DNA of 24,003 bases from a virus: positions 1 through 24,003 of the IMG/VR virus record IMGVR_UViG_3300032298_000386; one strand, written 5' to 3'. The first letter of the stretch is position 1; each line of letters starts with the position of its first letter. Below, piece after piece: positions 6,418 to 14,080 of the stretch. The notes beneath the pieces are model-generated. The model did not search any database. It was not told where the DNA came from and saw only the letters and a program-made list of their open reading frames with translations. The translations under genes were made by a program, and so were the position numbers.

Positions 6418-7157
6418 CAATTGAAGTTTATGCAGATGGTGCTGATTATGATGGCATTTTAAAAGCAGCAGAGAATCCTAGAGTTACTGGATTTACTACC
6501 AATCCAACATTAATGAAACAAGCTGGCGTTACTAATTATGAGTTGTTTGCTCATGATATTATTAGTGCACTCAAACAACGTAGACCAGGAACAAACATCT
6601 CTCTAGAAGTATTTGCTGATGATTTCGATAGCATGTATACTCAGGCAAAAAAGATAGCCTCTTGGGGCAAAGATTATGATTATGATGTATATGTGAAGAT
6701 TCCTGTTATGAATACAAAAGGTGAACCAAGTTACGATTTGATCAAAAGACTTAACGAAGAAGGTGTAAAGGTAAATGTTACAGCTGTCTTTACTCCTAAC
6801 CAAACTCATAATATTCTAGAACATATTACTAACCCCAACGCTGATGTTATTATTTCCATTTTTGCTGGTCGTATTGCTGACACACTTAAAGACCCAGTTA
6901 ATTGGACTAAACAATGCATTAATGAAGCTATGGATAAGCCAGAAGAATTTGACAAGATTAAATTTCTTTGGGCATCTTGTAGAGAACAATATCATTTGGT
7001 TATGGCAGAAAATGCTGGTTGTCATATCATCACAATGCTCCATGATCAGATTAAGAAATTGAATTTACAAAATAAAGATTTACATAAATTCTCACAAGAA
7101 ACAGTACAAATGTTTTACAATGATGCTAGCGCATCCGGATATAGGATTGAAGTATAA
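6414..7157 (+). CDS. talC: Transaldolase family enzyme (TalC-like)
   Basis: 247 residues. It has the (beta/alpha)8 transaldolase motifs: VYADGADYD at the first strand, GFTTNPTLMKQ (26-36), ISLEVFADD, the Schiff-base lysine in VYVKIPVMN (Lys95), VNVTAVFTPNQ, and the WASCREQYH strand. The length lies between the short fructose-6-phosphate aldolase/TalC type (about 220) and TalB. Transaldolase interconverts sedoheptulose 7-phosphate and glyceraldehyde 3-phosphate with erythrose 4-phosphate and fructose 6-phosphate. Cyanophages carry talC to push host pentose phosphate flux. Here it is embedded in a heptose operon, so making sedoheptulose 7-phosphate for GmhA is the more specific inference. It overlaps the next gene by one base (TAATG). 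Confidence 0.86.
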   Translation: MTIEVYADGADYDGILKAAENPRVTGFTTNPTLMKQAGVTNYELFAHDIISALKQRRPGTNISLEVFADDFDSMYTQAKKIASWGKDYDYDVYVKIPVMNTKGEPSYDLIKRLNEEGVKVNVTAVFTPNQTHNILEHITNPNADVIISIFAGRIADTLKDPVNWTKQCINEAMDKPEEFDKIKFLWASCREQYHLVMAENAGCHIITMLHDQIKKLNLQNKDLHKFSQETVQMFYNDASASGYRIEV

Positions 7158-8161
7158 TGAAGGGATTTGAAGAAAACGAAATTTCTGCAAAGGCGCAGGG
7201 TGGTACAGAAATTGCGAAGCGTAAGTTAGCGTCAATTATTGATGAAGAATTGCTTGACAATTTTCAAATAGTTTGCTCAAGACCAAGAGAACTAGACGAA
7301 TCTAAGATTAGAATTTTTTGGTGTCATGATATGCCAGAAGATCCAGAGTCTGCTAAGTTCAGAGATACTGAATGGCGTGACAAGTTTCACAAATTCGTAT
7401 TCATTTCTAACTGGCAGTTCCAGCGTTACCAAGGAATGCATGGTATTCCTATGGACAGTAAATGTATAATTCTAGAATCTGGTATTGAACCAGCACCAGA
7501 ATCATGTTTAGAAAAAACATACGATGATAAGATTAGATTAGTTTACACCTCTACACCACAGCGTGGTCTAGAAATTCTTATTCCTGTATTCGAATTCTTA
7601 AATCAAACACAGGATGATATTCATCTAGATGTATTTTCTTCATTCAAAATTTATGGATGGGATGATTATGATAAGCAGTTCGAACCAATGTATGATGCTG
7701 TTCGTAACAATCCAAATATGACTTACCATGGATTTGTTCCTAATGCTGAACTTAAAGAACATCTAAACAAGTCTCATATCTTTGCTTATCCTTCTATATG
7801 GCCAGAGACTAGTTGTCGTGCTATGTTAGAAGCAATGTCTGCAGGTCTTGTTTGTGTGCATCCAAATCTTGGAGCTTTACCAGAAACTTCTGGCGCATTA
7901 AATGTTATGTATCAGATCGATCTTGATAAAAACATGCACGGTAGCGTTTTTGCAGGTAATCTTAATGCTGCAATAGAGCTTGTTCGACAAAAGAAACAAT
8001 ATAATATGATCGGTTTCAACAAGACATATGTTGATTCTAGATACAATATTAATTTTATTAAAAGTAAATGGGAATTTATGTTGAAAGAACTTATTAAGAA
8101 ATATCCAGACGAAGAATCTAAAAAATTCCCTCAGGCGATGTTTTCGTATAAAGCAGGTTAA
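7157..8161 (+). CDS. GT4-type (GT-B fold) glycosyltransferase
   Basis: 334 residues. The C-terminal Rossmann domain shows the GT4 pattern: IRLVYTSTPQRGLEIL (donor-domain start), YHGFVPNAELKEHL, HIFAYPSIWPETSCRAMLEA with the paired glutamates, and AGLVCVHPNLGALPE. The N-terminal domain is short and begins with AQGGTEIAKRKLA, typical of acceptor-side glycine loops, plus IFWCHDMPEDPESAKF. Retaining GT4 enzymes use NDP-sugars, including NDP-heptoses in the case of several LPS enzymes. Its place between transaldolase and the heptose kinase makes NDP-heptose the obvious donor candidate. The acceptor (host glycan, virion protein, or modified DNA) is unknown. No membrane anchor is visible, so it acts in the cytoplasm or peripherally. 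Confidence 0.83.
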   Translation: MKGFEENEISAKAQGGTEIAKRKLASIIDEELLDNFQIVCSRPRELDESKIRIFWCHDMPEDPESAKFRDTEWRDKFHKFVFISNWQFQRYQGMHGIPMDSKCIILESGIEPAPESCLEKTYDDKIRLVYTSTPQRGLEILIPVFEFLNQTQDDIHLDVFSSFKIYGWDDYDKQFEPMYDAVRNNPNMTYHGFVPNAELKEHLNKSHIFAYPSIWPETSCRAMLEAMSAGLVCVHPNLGALPETSGALNVMYQIDLDKNMHGSVFAGNLNAAIELVRQKKQYNMIGFNKTYVDSRYNINFIKSKWEFMLKELIKKYPDEESKKFPQAMFSYKAG

Positions 8162-8163
8162 AC

Positions 8164-9156
8164 ATGATTGTTACAAGAACTCCGCTACGTATTTCGTTTT
8201 TTAGTGGAGGAAGTGATATGCCATCCTTCTATGAACAGGAGGATGGCGCTGCTCTCTCCGTTACAATAAACAAATTTATATATGTGATGGCACACAAAGT
8301 TCCACACATGGGTGTTCGTTGTATGTATGATGATGTTGAAGAACAACATGACATAGAACAAATGCAGCATGCCATTACTCGAGAATCTTTAAAGTATTAT
8401 GATATTACAAAAGAAATTACAGTTGCATCTATATCAGATATCGTAACTAAAGGTTCTGGACTTGGTAGTTCCTCTGCTTTTACTGTTGGTCTTGTTAAAG
8501 CTCTCTCTACTCAAAAATATGACAACAATACACGTAAATATGTTGCAGAAATTGCATGCGAAATAGAAATGAATAAATGTGGATATCCTGTTGGTAAACA
8601 GGATCAATATGCAGCAGCTTGGGGAGGAATGAATCTATTCAAGTTCAAGAAAAACGGAGAAGTAACAGTAGACGAATTACGTTTGACTAATCCGAATGTT
8701 GAAGCTCTTGAAAATAATCTAATGCTTGTGTATTCTGGTAGAAGTAGAAATGCTAATAACATTCTTCAGAAACAACAGAAGGCGATGTTAGATGTAGAAA
8801 AGTTTAACAAAGTTAAACGCTCTAAAGACAAAGCATTCGAAGCAGTAGACTTGATCCACAAAGGTAAGATAGACGATTTCGGTAAATTACTGCATTACTC
8901 TTGGTTAGATAAAAAAGGCGTCTGCGAAGAAATTACACAAACCTATTTCGATGAGATCTATGATACAGCTATAAAAGCTGGAGCTCTTGGTGGTAAACTA
9001 CTGGGTGCTGGTGGTGGAGGATTTTTTATTTTCTACGTGCCAGAAAAATATAGAACATCTGTAGAGGGCGCTATCTCTACAAATCATACTGATTGCAGGA
9101 TCTATGATTTTCAATTTTATGGATCCGGATCTCATATGGTCTATACTAGTGGATAA
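8164..9156 (+). CDS. hddA: GHMP kinase, heptose-7-phosphate kinase (HddA-like)
   Basis: 330 residues. It starts with the sugar-kinase opening TRTPLRISFFSGGSDMP and the ITVASISD strand. It contains the ATP-binding loop KGSGLGSSSAFTVGL (96-110) and the GHMP motif 3 GGKLLGAGGGGFF near 276-288. Length and N-terminus match HddA (D-glycero-alpha-D-manno-heptose 7-phosphate kinase) better than galactokinase or mevalonate kinase. The inferred reaction is heptose 7-phosphate to the 1,7-bisphosphate, which GmhB then trims. Pairing a GHMP kinase (alpha anomer route) with an HldE-C-like nucleotidyltransferase is a mixed set compared with the two standard pathways. The gene begins two bases after the glycosyltransferase stop and is the last member of the operon. 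Confidence 0.83.
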   Translation: MIVTRTPLRISFFSGGSDMPSFYEQEDGAALSVTINKFIYVMAHKVPHMGVRCMYDDVEEQHDIEQMQHAITRESLKYYDITKEITVASISDIVTKGSGLGSSSAFTVGLVKALSTQKYDNNTRKYVAEIACEIEMNKCGYPVGKQDQYAAAWGGMNLFKFKKNGEVTVDELRLTNPNVEALENNLMLVYSGRSRNANNILQKQQKAMLDVEKFNKVKRSKDKAFEAVDLIHKGKIDDFGKLLHYSWLDKKGVCEEITQTYFDEIYDTAIKAGALGGKLLGAGGGGFFIFYVPEKYRTSVEGAISTNHTDCRIYDFQFYGSGSHMVYTSG

Positions 9157-9191
9157 ATATCATTGACTTCTATTATATTTTAAGGTAATAT
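9152..9191 (+). promoter_or_regulatory. Candidate tandem promoter (late-like and sigma70-like)
   Basis: GATAAATA (9152-9159) is one base off the T4 late consensus. TTGACT (9163-9168) and TAATAT (9186-9191) form a sigma70-like pair with a 17-base spacer. The sigma70 start would fall near the ATG at 9198 and give a leaderless or nearly leaderless message. The late-like start would keep the AAGG at 9182-9185 in the leader. Both are read by eye. Confidence 0.45.
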
Positions 9192-9197
9192 ATAACT

Positions 9198-9587
9198 ATG
9201 ACTTCTAATAATATCGTGAGTTTTCCGAAGGGTAAAACTGTTAATAAAGATATTACTATTCAGGATATCCAGCACAACATGGATATGATGAGACATTATC
9301 ATATTCAAGAAACAATACAGAATCTAGTTCCTATGATATTTAATCAATTAGATATCGCAGGTTTTGGATTGATAGAAGACGAAGTAGACTTAGATGTTAA
9401 GGATGGCGCACTCATAGTGGAAGCATTACGATCGCTGATGCTAAAACACTATGATATGCATCATCCTTTTCAGCAAGTATCAGATGCAATCTTTATTCCT
9501 CATCCAAAAGAGGAAGGAGCTTTTAAGATTGTAGATAAATTAGAAATAGAACTACAACCAATTGATGAAACTGAAGAAACCGAATAG
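9198..9587 (+). CDS. Conserved phage protein of unknown function
   Basis: 129 residues. It begins MTSNNIVSFPKGK and is acidic toward the C-terminus, ending DETEETE. The central part (IQETIQNLVPMIFNQLDIAG, then VKDGALIVEALRSLM) looks helical, with HYDMHHPFQQVSDAIF near residue 90. I recognise the general pattern of a small conserved protein found beside the RNase H gene in T4-like marine phages, but no function is known to me. It lies between the candidate promoter and the nuclease gene, seven bases from the latter, so it is probably co-transcribed with DNA metabolism genes. There is no membrane segment or metal motif. Confidence 0.6.
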   Translation: MTSNNIVSFPKGKTVNKDITIQDIQHNMDMMRHYHIQETIQNLVPMIFNQLDIAGFGLIEDEVDLDVKDGALIVEALRSLMLKHYDMHHPFQQVSDAIFIPHPKEEGAFKIVDKLEIELQPIDETEETE

Positions 9588-9594
9588 GTGAATT

Positions 9595-10452
9595 GTGATT
9601 ATTGTTGACTTGAATCAAGTGATGTTGTCAAATTTATTAATGCAACTTGGCAATCATACAAACGCTCAGCTAGAAGAAAATATGGTTCGCCATATGATTT
9701 TAAATTCTATTCGTTCATATCGTCAGAAATTTTCTGATGAATATGGAGAACTAATTATTGCTTGCGATAATACAAATTATTGGCGCAAGCAGATCTTTCC
9801 TTACTACAAAGCTAATCGTAAGAAAAATATTGAATCTTCCGAACTGGATTGGAAATCTTTGTTCGAATGCCTCAATAAAATTCGTGCAGAATTAAAAGAA
9901 TATTTCCCATACAGAGTTATAGATGTTGAATCAGCAGAAGCTGATGATATAATTTCTACATTAGTTTCTAAGTTCGGTTCGGAACTAAATACTGGTGAGA
10001 AAATCCTAATTCTATCAGGCGATAAAGATTTTATTCAGTTGCACGTATATTCTAATGTAAAGCAATATGATCCTACTCGTAAGAAATGGGTTTCCCACGA
10101 AGACCCAGAAAGATATCTCCATGAACATATTCTAAAGGGAGATGCCGGAGATGGCGTCCCTAATGTTCTTTCTCCTGATAATGTTTTTGTTGTTGGTGAT
10201 CGACAGAGACCTCTAACAGCAAAAAAGATGGAAAGAATTATGGGAACTGAACTGCAAGAAATGGATACAATCACAGCCCGTAACTATTCTCGTAACGCTC
10301 GATTGATTGATCTTAGTTTCACACCAGATTATATTCGACAAAAAGTTATGGAACAATACGAAGCTCAATCAAATAGAGATCGTAGCAAATTACTAAATTA
10401 TTTTATAGCAAACAAACTCAAAAACCTTACTGAACATTTGAGTGAATTTTAG
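9595..10452 (+). CDS. rnh: RNase H / 5'-3' exonuclease (FEN family, T4 Rnh-like)
   Basis: 285 residues (T4 RNase H has 305). The metal-binding acidic residues of the FEN superfamily are all visible: Asp5 (MIIVDLNQ), Asp58 (IACDNTNYWRK), the VESAEADDI cluster (Glu115, Asp117, Asp118), LSGDKDF (Asp143, Asp145), and the helix-hairpin LKGDAGDGVPNV (Asp183, Asp186). The helical arch has the expected YYKANRKKN basic segment. The enzyme removes RNA primers and adjacent DNA from Okazaki fragments with the phage replisome, whose clamp and loader lie on the other strand at 17.5-19.7 kb. The start is GTG at 9595, preceded by AGGTG. The next gene begins nine bases after the stop with its own AGGAG. Confidence 0.87.
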   Translation: MIIVDLNQVMLSNLLMQLGNHTNAQLEENMVRHMILNSIRSYRQKFSDEYGELIIACDNTNYWRKQIFPYYKANRKKNIESSELDWKSLFECLNKIRAELKEYFPYRVIDVESAEADDIISTLVSKFGSELNTGEKILILSGDKDFIQLHVYSNVKQYDPTRKKWVSHEDPERYLHEHILKGDAGDGVPNVLSPDNVFVVGDRQRPLTAKKMERIMGTELQEMDTITARNYSRNARLIDLSFTPDYIRQKVMEQYEAQSNRDRSKLLNYFIANKLKNLTEHLSEF

Positions 10453-10461
10453 GAGATATAA

Positions 10462-10881
10462 ATGGCTGTCCTTGGAATGTATGAGTTTTTACACAAGGTT
10501 TCTAAATTAAAAAAGACACAAGAAAAAGTTGACAATATAAAGGGCAATGATACTATGGCTCTTAGAATTGTTTTACAGGCTGTCTTTGATCCAACTGTCA
10601 AGTTTCTATTACCGGAAGGCGAACCACCATACAAGCCAAATAGTATCGTAGATCAGCAACATGTGTTTCACAGAGAAGCTGATAAGATCAGATATTTCGT
10701 TGATGGGTTTTATCCTACTCTTAATCAAGCAAAGCGAGAGTCAATGTTTGTTGAGTTTCTAGAAAGAATAGATCCACATGATGCGAAACTTGTCCTTGCT
10801 ATGAAGGATAAAAAGATGCCATTTCCGGGCATCACAATTCAACATGTTAAAGAAGCACTACCAGGGTTAATCGTAGAATGA
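10462..10881 (+). CDS. Conserved phage protein (DUF6433-like)
   Basis: 139 residues. The pattern resembles a conserved T4-like phage family (DUF6433 from memory): an N-terminal helix MYEFLHKVSKLKKTQEKVD, ALRIVLQAVFDPTVKFLLP, LPEGEPPYKPN, and a C-terminal MFVEFLERIDPHDAKLVLAM with DKKMPFPGIT. The family has no assigned function that I know of. AGGAG precedes the ATG at 10462, and its stop overlaps the next start by four bases (ATGA). It sits in a run of small conserved genes between RNase H and PhoH, a gene order common in marine T4-like phages. The family assignment is by memory of the motif pattern and is moderately sure. Confidence 0.68.
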   Translation: MAVLGMYEFLHKVSKLKKTQEKVDNIKGNDTMALRIVLQAVFDPTVKFLLPEGEPPYKPNSIVDQQHVFHREADKIRYFVDGFYPTLNQAKRESMFVEFLERIDPHDAKLVLAMKDKKMPFPGITIQHVKEALPGLIVE

Positions 10882-11075
10882 GTAAATCAGCATTAAAAAA
10901 ATTTAAAAAGAATGACTATTCAGATCAAGAAGAATATCGAGACGATCCTCGCGAACGCGAGAATAAACGTAACGCTAAAAGAGTTGAACGTGCCTTACGT
11001 ACAAGAGATATTTCTGCTTTTGTAGAAGATGACGATCAAGAATATGATCTTGAAGATAATAATTGGAAGTATTAA
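10878..11075 (+). CDS. Small highly charged protein
   Basis: 65 residues, strongly charged: a lysine-rich start (SALKKFKKNDY), an arginine/glutamate-rich middle (RDDPRERENKRNAKRVERAL) and an acidic tail (EDDDQEYDLEDNN). It is probably disordered or a single helix. It overlaps the upstream gene by four bases (ATGA), and its TAA shares a base with the next ATG (TAATG), so it is tightly coupled in the operon. A basic-then-acidic layout can occur in nucleic-acid or protein-binding adaptors, but no function is visible. Confidence 0.65.
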   Translation: MSKSALKKFKKNDYSDQEEYRDDPRERENKRNAKRVERALRTRDISAFVEDDDQEYDLEDNNWKY

Positions 11076-11317
11076 TGCCAACATATAAGTTTTTAAATAA
11101 TGATACTGGCGAAGAGTATGAAAACTTCATGTCGATATCGGAACTTGATGCATACTTGCAAGAAAATCCGCATATCACTCAACTCGTAAATGGCGCTCCT
11201 ATGATCCATTCTGGTAGAGGCATGGGTAAACCTGATAATGGTTTCCGTGATCTACTTAAACATATGAAGAAGGGAAATAATAAAGGTATAACGAGGAGCA
11301 CCATAAACACATTTTAG
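11075..11317 (+). CDS. Small conserved phage protein (MPTYKF family)
   Basis: 80 residues. The N-terminus MPTYKFLNNDTGEEYENFM resembles the beta hairpin of FmdB-like zinc-ribbon proteins but has no cysteines. The middle, SISELDAYLQENPHITQ, and the C-terminal KPDNGFRDLLKHM with a final TINTF are the pattern of a conserved small protein in T4-like marine phages. The function is unknown. The ATG at 11075 shares its A with the upstream stop and follows GGAAG. An earlier start at 11063 would lie inside the upstream gene and is rejected. It precedes the PhoH-like gene by ten bases. Confidence 0.68.
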   Translation: MPTYKFLNNDTGEEYENFMSISELDAYLQENPHITQLVNGAPMIHSGRGMGKPDNGFRDLLKHMKKGNNKGITRSTINTF

Positions 11318-11327
11318 TAGGGGTATA

Positions 11328-12089
11328 ATGCAAGAAGAAACAACAACACGTCGTTTAACCCGTAGAGAAAAAAGACTTCTTCGCCAAACAGGAAAACAAC
11401 CAAAGGAAAATTACCAAGAGAAAATAAATTTTAATCTAAGAAATTTTGATCCTTTAACTGAAAACCAAAGATGGGCATTTAAAGCATTCTCTGAAGACAT
11501 GAATTTAATGTTACATGGTATTGCAGGAACAGGTAAATCCTTCATGGCCATGTATCTTTCTCTTAGGCAAATACTTGGAGATCCTAATTCTCCTTATAAA
11601 AAGATAGTCATTGTTCGAACAGTAGTTCCAACAAGAGATATGGGATTTCTTCCTGGTAACTCTAAAGAAAAAACGAAAGTTTATGAAGCTCCTTACTACG
11701 CAATCTGTACTGAATTATTTGGTAGAGGAGACGCATACGACTACCTTAAAAATAAAAATGTTATCGAGTTTATGTCTACATCTTTTATACGTGGTATTAC
11801 TCTTAACGATTGCATAGTTATCGTTGATGAAATGCAGAACGCTACTCTACACGAGTTAGATTCTGTCATTACACGTATTGGGCATAATTGTAAAGTGATT
11901 TTCTGTGGAGACTTTAGACAGACTGACTTCACAAGAGAACACGAGAAGAACGGTCTAACAGATTTCATGAGAATTGTTAAGTCTATGAAATCTTTTTCTC
12001 TAGTAGAATTTAATGCGCAAGATATTGTGAGATCTGCATTAGTAAAAGAATATATAGTTCTAAAGGACAAAATGAGGATTGTAACATGA
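11328..12089 (+). CDS. phoH: PhoH-like P-loop ATPase
   Basis: 253 residues. The Walker A is HGIAGTGKSFMAM (about 63-75), and Walker B plus the helicase-like motif is CIVIVDEMQNATLHELDSVI (about 162-181). FCGDFRQTD is the sensor-like motif III, and an arginine-bearing IVRTVVPTRDMGFLPG segment lies between them. This is the PhoH family, widespread in marine phages, whose ATPase is linked to RNA processing in bacteria but whose phage role is unproven. The N-terminus (about 1-25) is very basic (TRRLTRREKRLLRQ), which could bind nucleic acid. AGGGG precedes the ATG at 11328. Its stop overlaps the next start (ATGA). Confidence 0.88.
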   Translation: MQEETTTRRLTRREKRLLRQTGKQPKENYQEKINFNLRNFDPLTENQRWAFKAFSEDMNLMLHGIAGTGKSFMAMYLSLRQILGDPNSPYKKIVIVRTVVPTRDMGFLPGNSKEKTKVYEAPYYAICTELFGRGDAYDYLKNKNVIEFMSTSFIRGITLNDCIVIVDEMQNATLHELDSVITRIGHNCKVIFCGDFRQTDFTREHEKNGLTDFMRIVKSMKSFSLVEFNAQDIVRSALVKEYIVLKDKMRIVT

Positions 12090-12757
12090 ACGAATCTTTT
12101 AATTTTTCTGATTACTGGCCAAAACCAGAACTCGAAAAACTATTCCATTATAAAGCATTTAATCCTGCTGATCAAAAGTATATTGAATGGGTTGTTTGGA
12201 ATTCAGGAGATGATAAAATCTTCTTTCAAGAAGATTATCACGACAGTAAATGGACAGCTACTTGGGTGATGGATTATAAATACCATGACTCCAATAATAA
12301 CTATCTGGGAGTTATGGAAACAGCTGATATTTATCCTAAATATTCTTATCAATTCTGGACGAATTTCAGAACTACTTCTTTTGTAAGAGGATACGAAATT
12401 CCTTGGGGCGGATTACAAAAAGTTGGAGATACTATAGATAAACCCCTTAAGATATCTCTATTCGACTCCACATTTTTTACATTTCCTTCGCCAGGTCGAC
12501 AGGTTGTTAAGTTCGAAGCTAGACATCCAACTTATGTAAATAAGAATGGTGTTTTGTATAACGATGTTCTTGAAGTAACATATGATCAAACCTTTAACGA
12601 AAAAACAACTGGCGCTAGAAGTTGGTTTGCTAAAGATTTTGGTATCGTCGAAACCCAATGGCGTTGGAAAGAACAAGATGTTGGCGAAATTTTACCAATG
12701 ACTATACGTATTGATAATGGTTATATAGATGAAAACAAATACCCAGTTTGGGCGTAA
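12086..12757 (+). CDS. Hypothetical protein, aromatic-rich
   Basis: 223 residues, rich in Trp, Tyr and Phe (SDYWPKPELEKLFHYKAF, WTATWVMDYKYHD, YQFWTNFRTTSF, WRWKEQD). No catalytic motif, signal peptide or membrane span is evident. The alternating aromatic and charged residues suggest an all-beta fold such as a jelly-roll or lectin-like sheet. It is coupled to PhoH by a four-base overlap, and its last 29 bases overlap the next gene. I do not recognise a family. A virion or carbohydrate-binding role is possible but speculative. Confidence 0.6.
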   Translation: MNESFNFSDYWPKPELEKLFHYKAFNPADQKYIEWVVWNSGDDKIFFQEDYHDSKWTATWVMDYKYHDSNNNYLGVMETADIYPKYSYQFWTNFRTTSFVRGYEIPWGGLQKVGDTIDKPLKISLFDSTFFTFPSPGRQVVKFEARHPTYVNKNGVLYNDVLEVTYDQTFNEKTTGARSWFAKDFGIVETQWRWKEQDVGEILPMTIRIDNGYIDENKYPVWA

Positions 12758-13400
12758 ATTATTTAAATATAATCTCGTACCAGAGGTTGAAATTGAAACA
12801 ACCAACATAGATGGTATTAGATACTATGTGTTACCGAGTGGCGATAAATTCCGTTCGGTAACAACAGTAATTTCAGAAGCGATGGATAAAACAGCGCTTC
12901 TTGAATGGAGAGCAAAAGTTGGCGAAGAAGAAGCTAGGAAAATTTCTACACAAGCTGCTCGCCGTGGAACCGCCGTACATTCCCTCGCGGAACGTTATGT
13001 CCTCAATGAAGAGGACTATCTTCGGGATGCTATGCCTTCTGGAATTGATGCTTTTAAGTCTCTTCAAACGCTAATAGACAAACATGTAGATAATATTTAT
13101 GGAGTTGAGCTTCCTCTGTATTCAGTTGTTTTAAAAACAGCTGGACGTTGTGATCTTATCGCAGAATTTGATGGAATCCCTTCTATTATTGATTTTAAAA
13201 CAAGCCGTAAATTAAAAAAGGAAGAGTGGATTGAATCCTATTTCCTCCAAACAACTTGTTACTCGATGATGTTCGAACGTATGTATAAAATAAATATTCC
13301 CCAGATCGCTATTATGATAGCGGTAGATCATGAAGAACCACAGCTATTCGTAAAGGATCGTGGGGAATATGTTAATAGAGTATTAGAAATATTTACTTAA
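12729..13400 (+). CDS. PD-(D/E)XK exonuclease (RecB/Cas4-like)
   Basis: 223 residues. The nuclease core reads from N to C: a helix with RRGTAVHSLAERY (His84), GVELPLYS (Glu126), TAGRCDLIAEFDG (Asp142), SIIDFKTSRK (Asp155 and Lys157), and YFLQTTCYSMMF (Gln174). This H...D...DxK...Q...Y order is the RecB-family motif. Similar exonucleases are common in T4-like marine phages and probably act in recombination-dependent replication or host DNA degradation. The start lies inside the upstream gene. No iron-sulphur cysteines are seen, so it is not a Cas4-type cluster enzyme. It is the last plus-strand gene before the convergence with the minus-strand set at about 13.41 kb. Confidence 0.83.
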   Translation: MKTNTQFGRKLFKYNLVPEVEIETTNIDGIRYYVLPSGDKFRSVTTVISEAMDKTALLEWRAKVGEEEARKISTQAARRGTAVHSLAERYVLNEEDYLRDAMPSGIDAFKSLQTLIDKHVDNIYGVELPLYSVVLKTAGRCDLIAEFDGIPSIIDFKTSRKLKKEEWIESYFLQTTCYSMMFERMYKINIPQIAIMIAVDHEEPQLFVKDRGEYVNRVLEIFT

Positions 13401-13421
13401 AGCTGATAATTTTAAAAAGTT

Positions 13422-14003
13422 TTACATGAATTTTTCAATATTTCTTAATTGACTATATGTATAAAAAGAAGAAATTGTATATCTTGTTCCTTCTGTTATT
13501 TTCTTTACTCCATGATGGAATGGAGCGTCGCTAGGGAATACAACAAACATACCTTTTTTTGGTTTTAATTGTTTGTTTAACTTAGTCCAGTATATCTCGC
13601 CTCCCTCGAAATTATCATTAAGATAAACCATTACAGAGAAATTTCTCCATGGGGAAATGTTTGGAGTGCCATCAGGTTCAGCGTTATCTATATGCGGAGG
13701 CAGTTCTGTTCCTGTTTTCCAACGAACTAGATCTAAAGTATCTGCATGTAGTGGTTCAGGATTTAAAGATAAATTGTTGACTATAGGAGTAGTCTTAAAG
13801 AAAATATCTTTTAAAGAAGGATATATATCTTCTTTTTTGATGACATGAAAACTGATCGTTCTATTAGACCAGTATTCTACAGGAGAAGGTTGATAATATA
13901 AATCACCTTTTTCCTGAATAAATTCCACAATAGAATTGCATATGTTATCTTCTACAAAGTTTTCTATAACATAGGGAAATTGTTCAGGTTTATAATATTG
14001 CAA
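13422..14003 (-). CDS. 2OG-Fe(II) oxygenase (prolyl-4-hydroxylase-like)
   Basis: About 193 residues. The jelly-roll iron site is complete: LPPHIDN gives His104 and Asp106, PFHHGVKKI gives His164 (or 163), and GTRYTISSF gives the 2-oxoglutarate Arg174. GGEIYW and KKGMFVVFPS are the connecting strands of the prolyl-4-hydroxylase-like family. Such proteins are frequent in marine myoviruses, and their substrates are unknown. The frame continues upstream into tRNA-Gly, which cannot be translated product. The first usable start is TTG at 14003-14001, two bases after the tRNA CCA end, with no Shine-Dalgarno. The gene may depend on processing of the tRNA transcript, or the start may be misjudged. The fold is well supported. 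Confidence 0.75.
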   Translation of the reverse strand: MQYYKPEQFPYVIENFVEDNICNSIVEFIQEKGDLYYQPSPVEYWSNRTISFHVIKKEDIYPSLKDIFFKTTPIVNNLSLNPEPLHADTLDLVRWKTGTELPPHIDNAEPDGTPNISPWRNFSVMVYLNDNFEGGEIYWTKLNKQLKPKKGMFVVFPSDAPFHHGVKKITEGTRYTISSFYTYSQLRNIEKFM

Positions 14004-14005
14004 AT

Positions 14006-14080
14006 TGGAGCGGGAGAAGGGAATCGAACCCTCGACCAACAGTTTGGAAGACTGTGACTCTACCACTGAGTTACACCCGC
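14006..14080 (-). tRNA. tRNA-Gly (TCC)
   Basis: Read on the minus strand, the 5' GCGGGTG acceptor pairs with CTCCCGC (one mismatch), then discriminator T and an encoded CCA. The anticodon stem ACAGT/ACTGT encloses CTTCCAA, giving anticodon TCC. The T-loop GGTTCGA is canonical. The 34-residue membrane protein gene ends one base upstream of its 5' end. Confidence 0.93.

Noticed and set aside
12275-12282. Perfect TATAAATA on the plus strand
   Set aside because: It lies in the middle of a coding region with no gene start nearby; expected by chance in AT-rich DNA.
14004-14066. N-terminal extension of the oxygenase through tRNA-Gly
   Set aside because: These codons are the tRNA itself; the GTG used lies in the D-arm.
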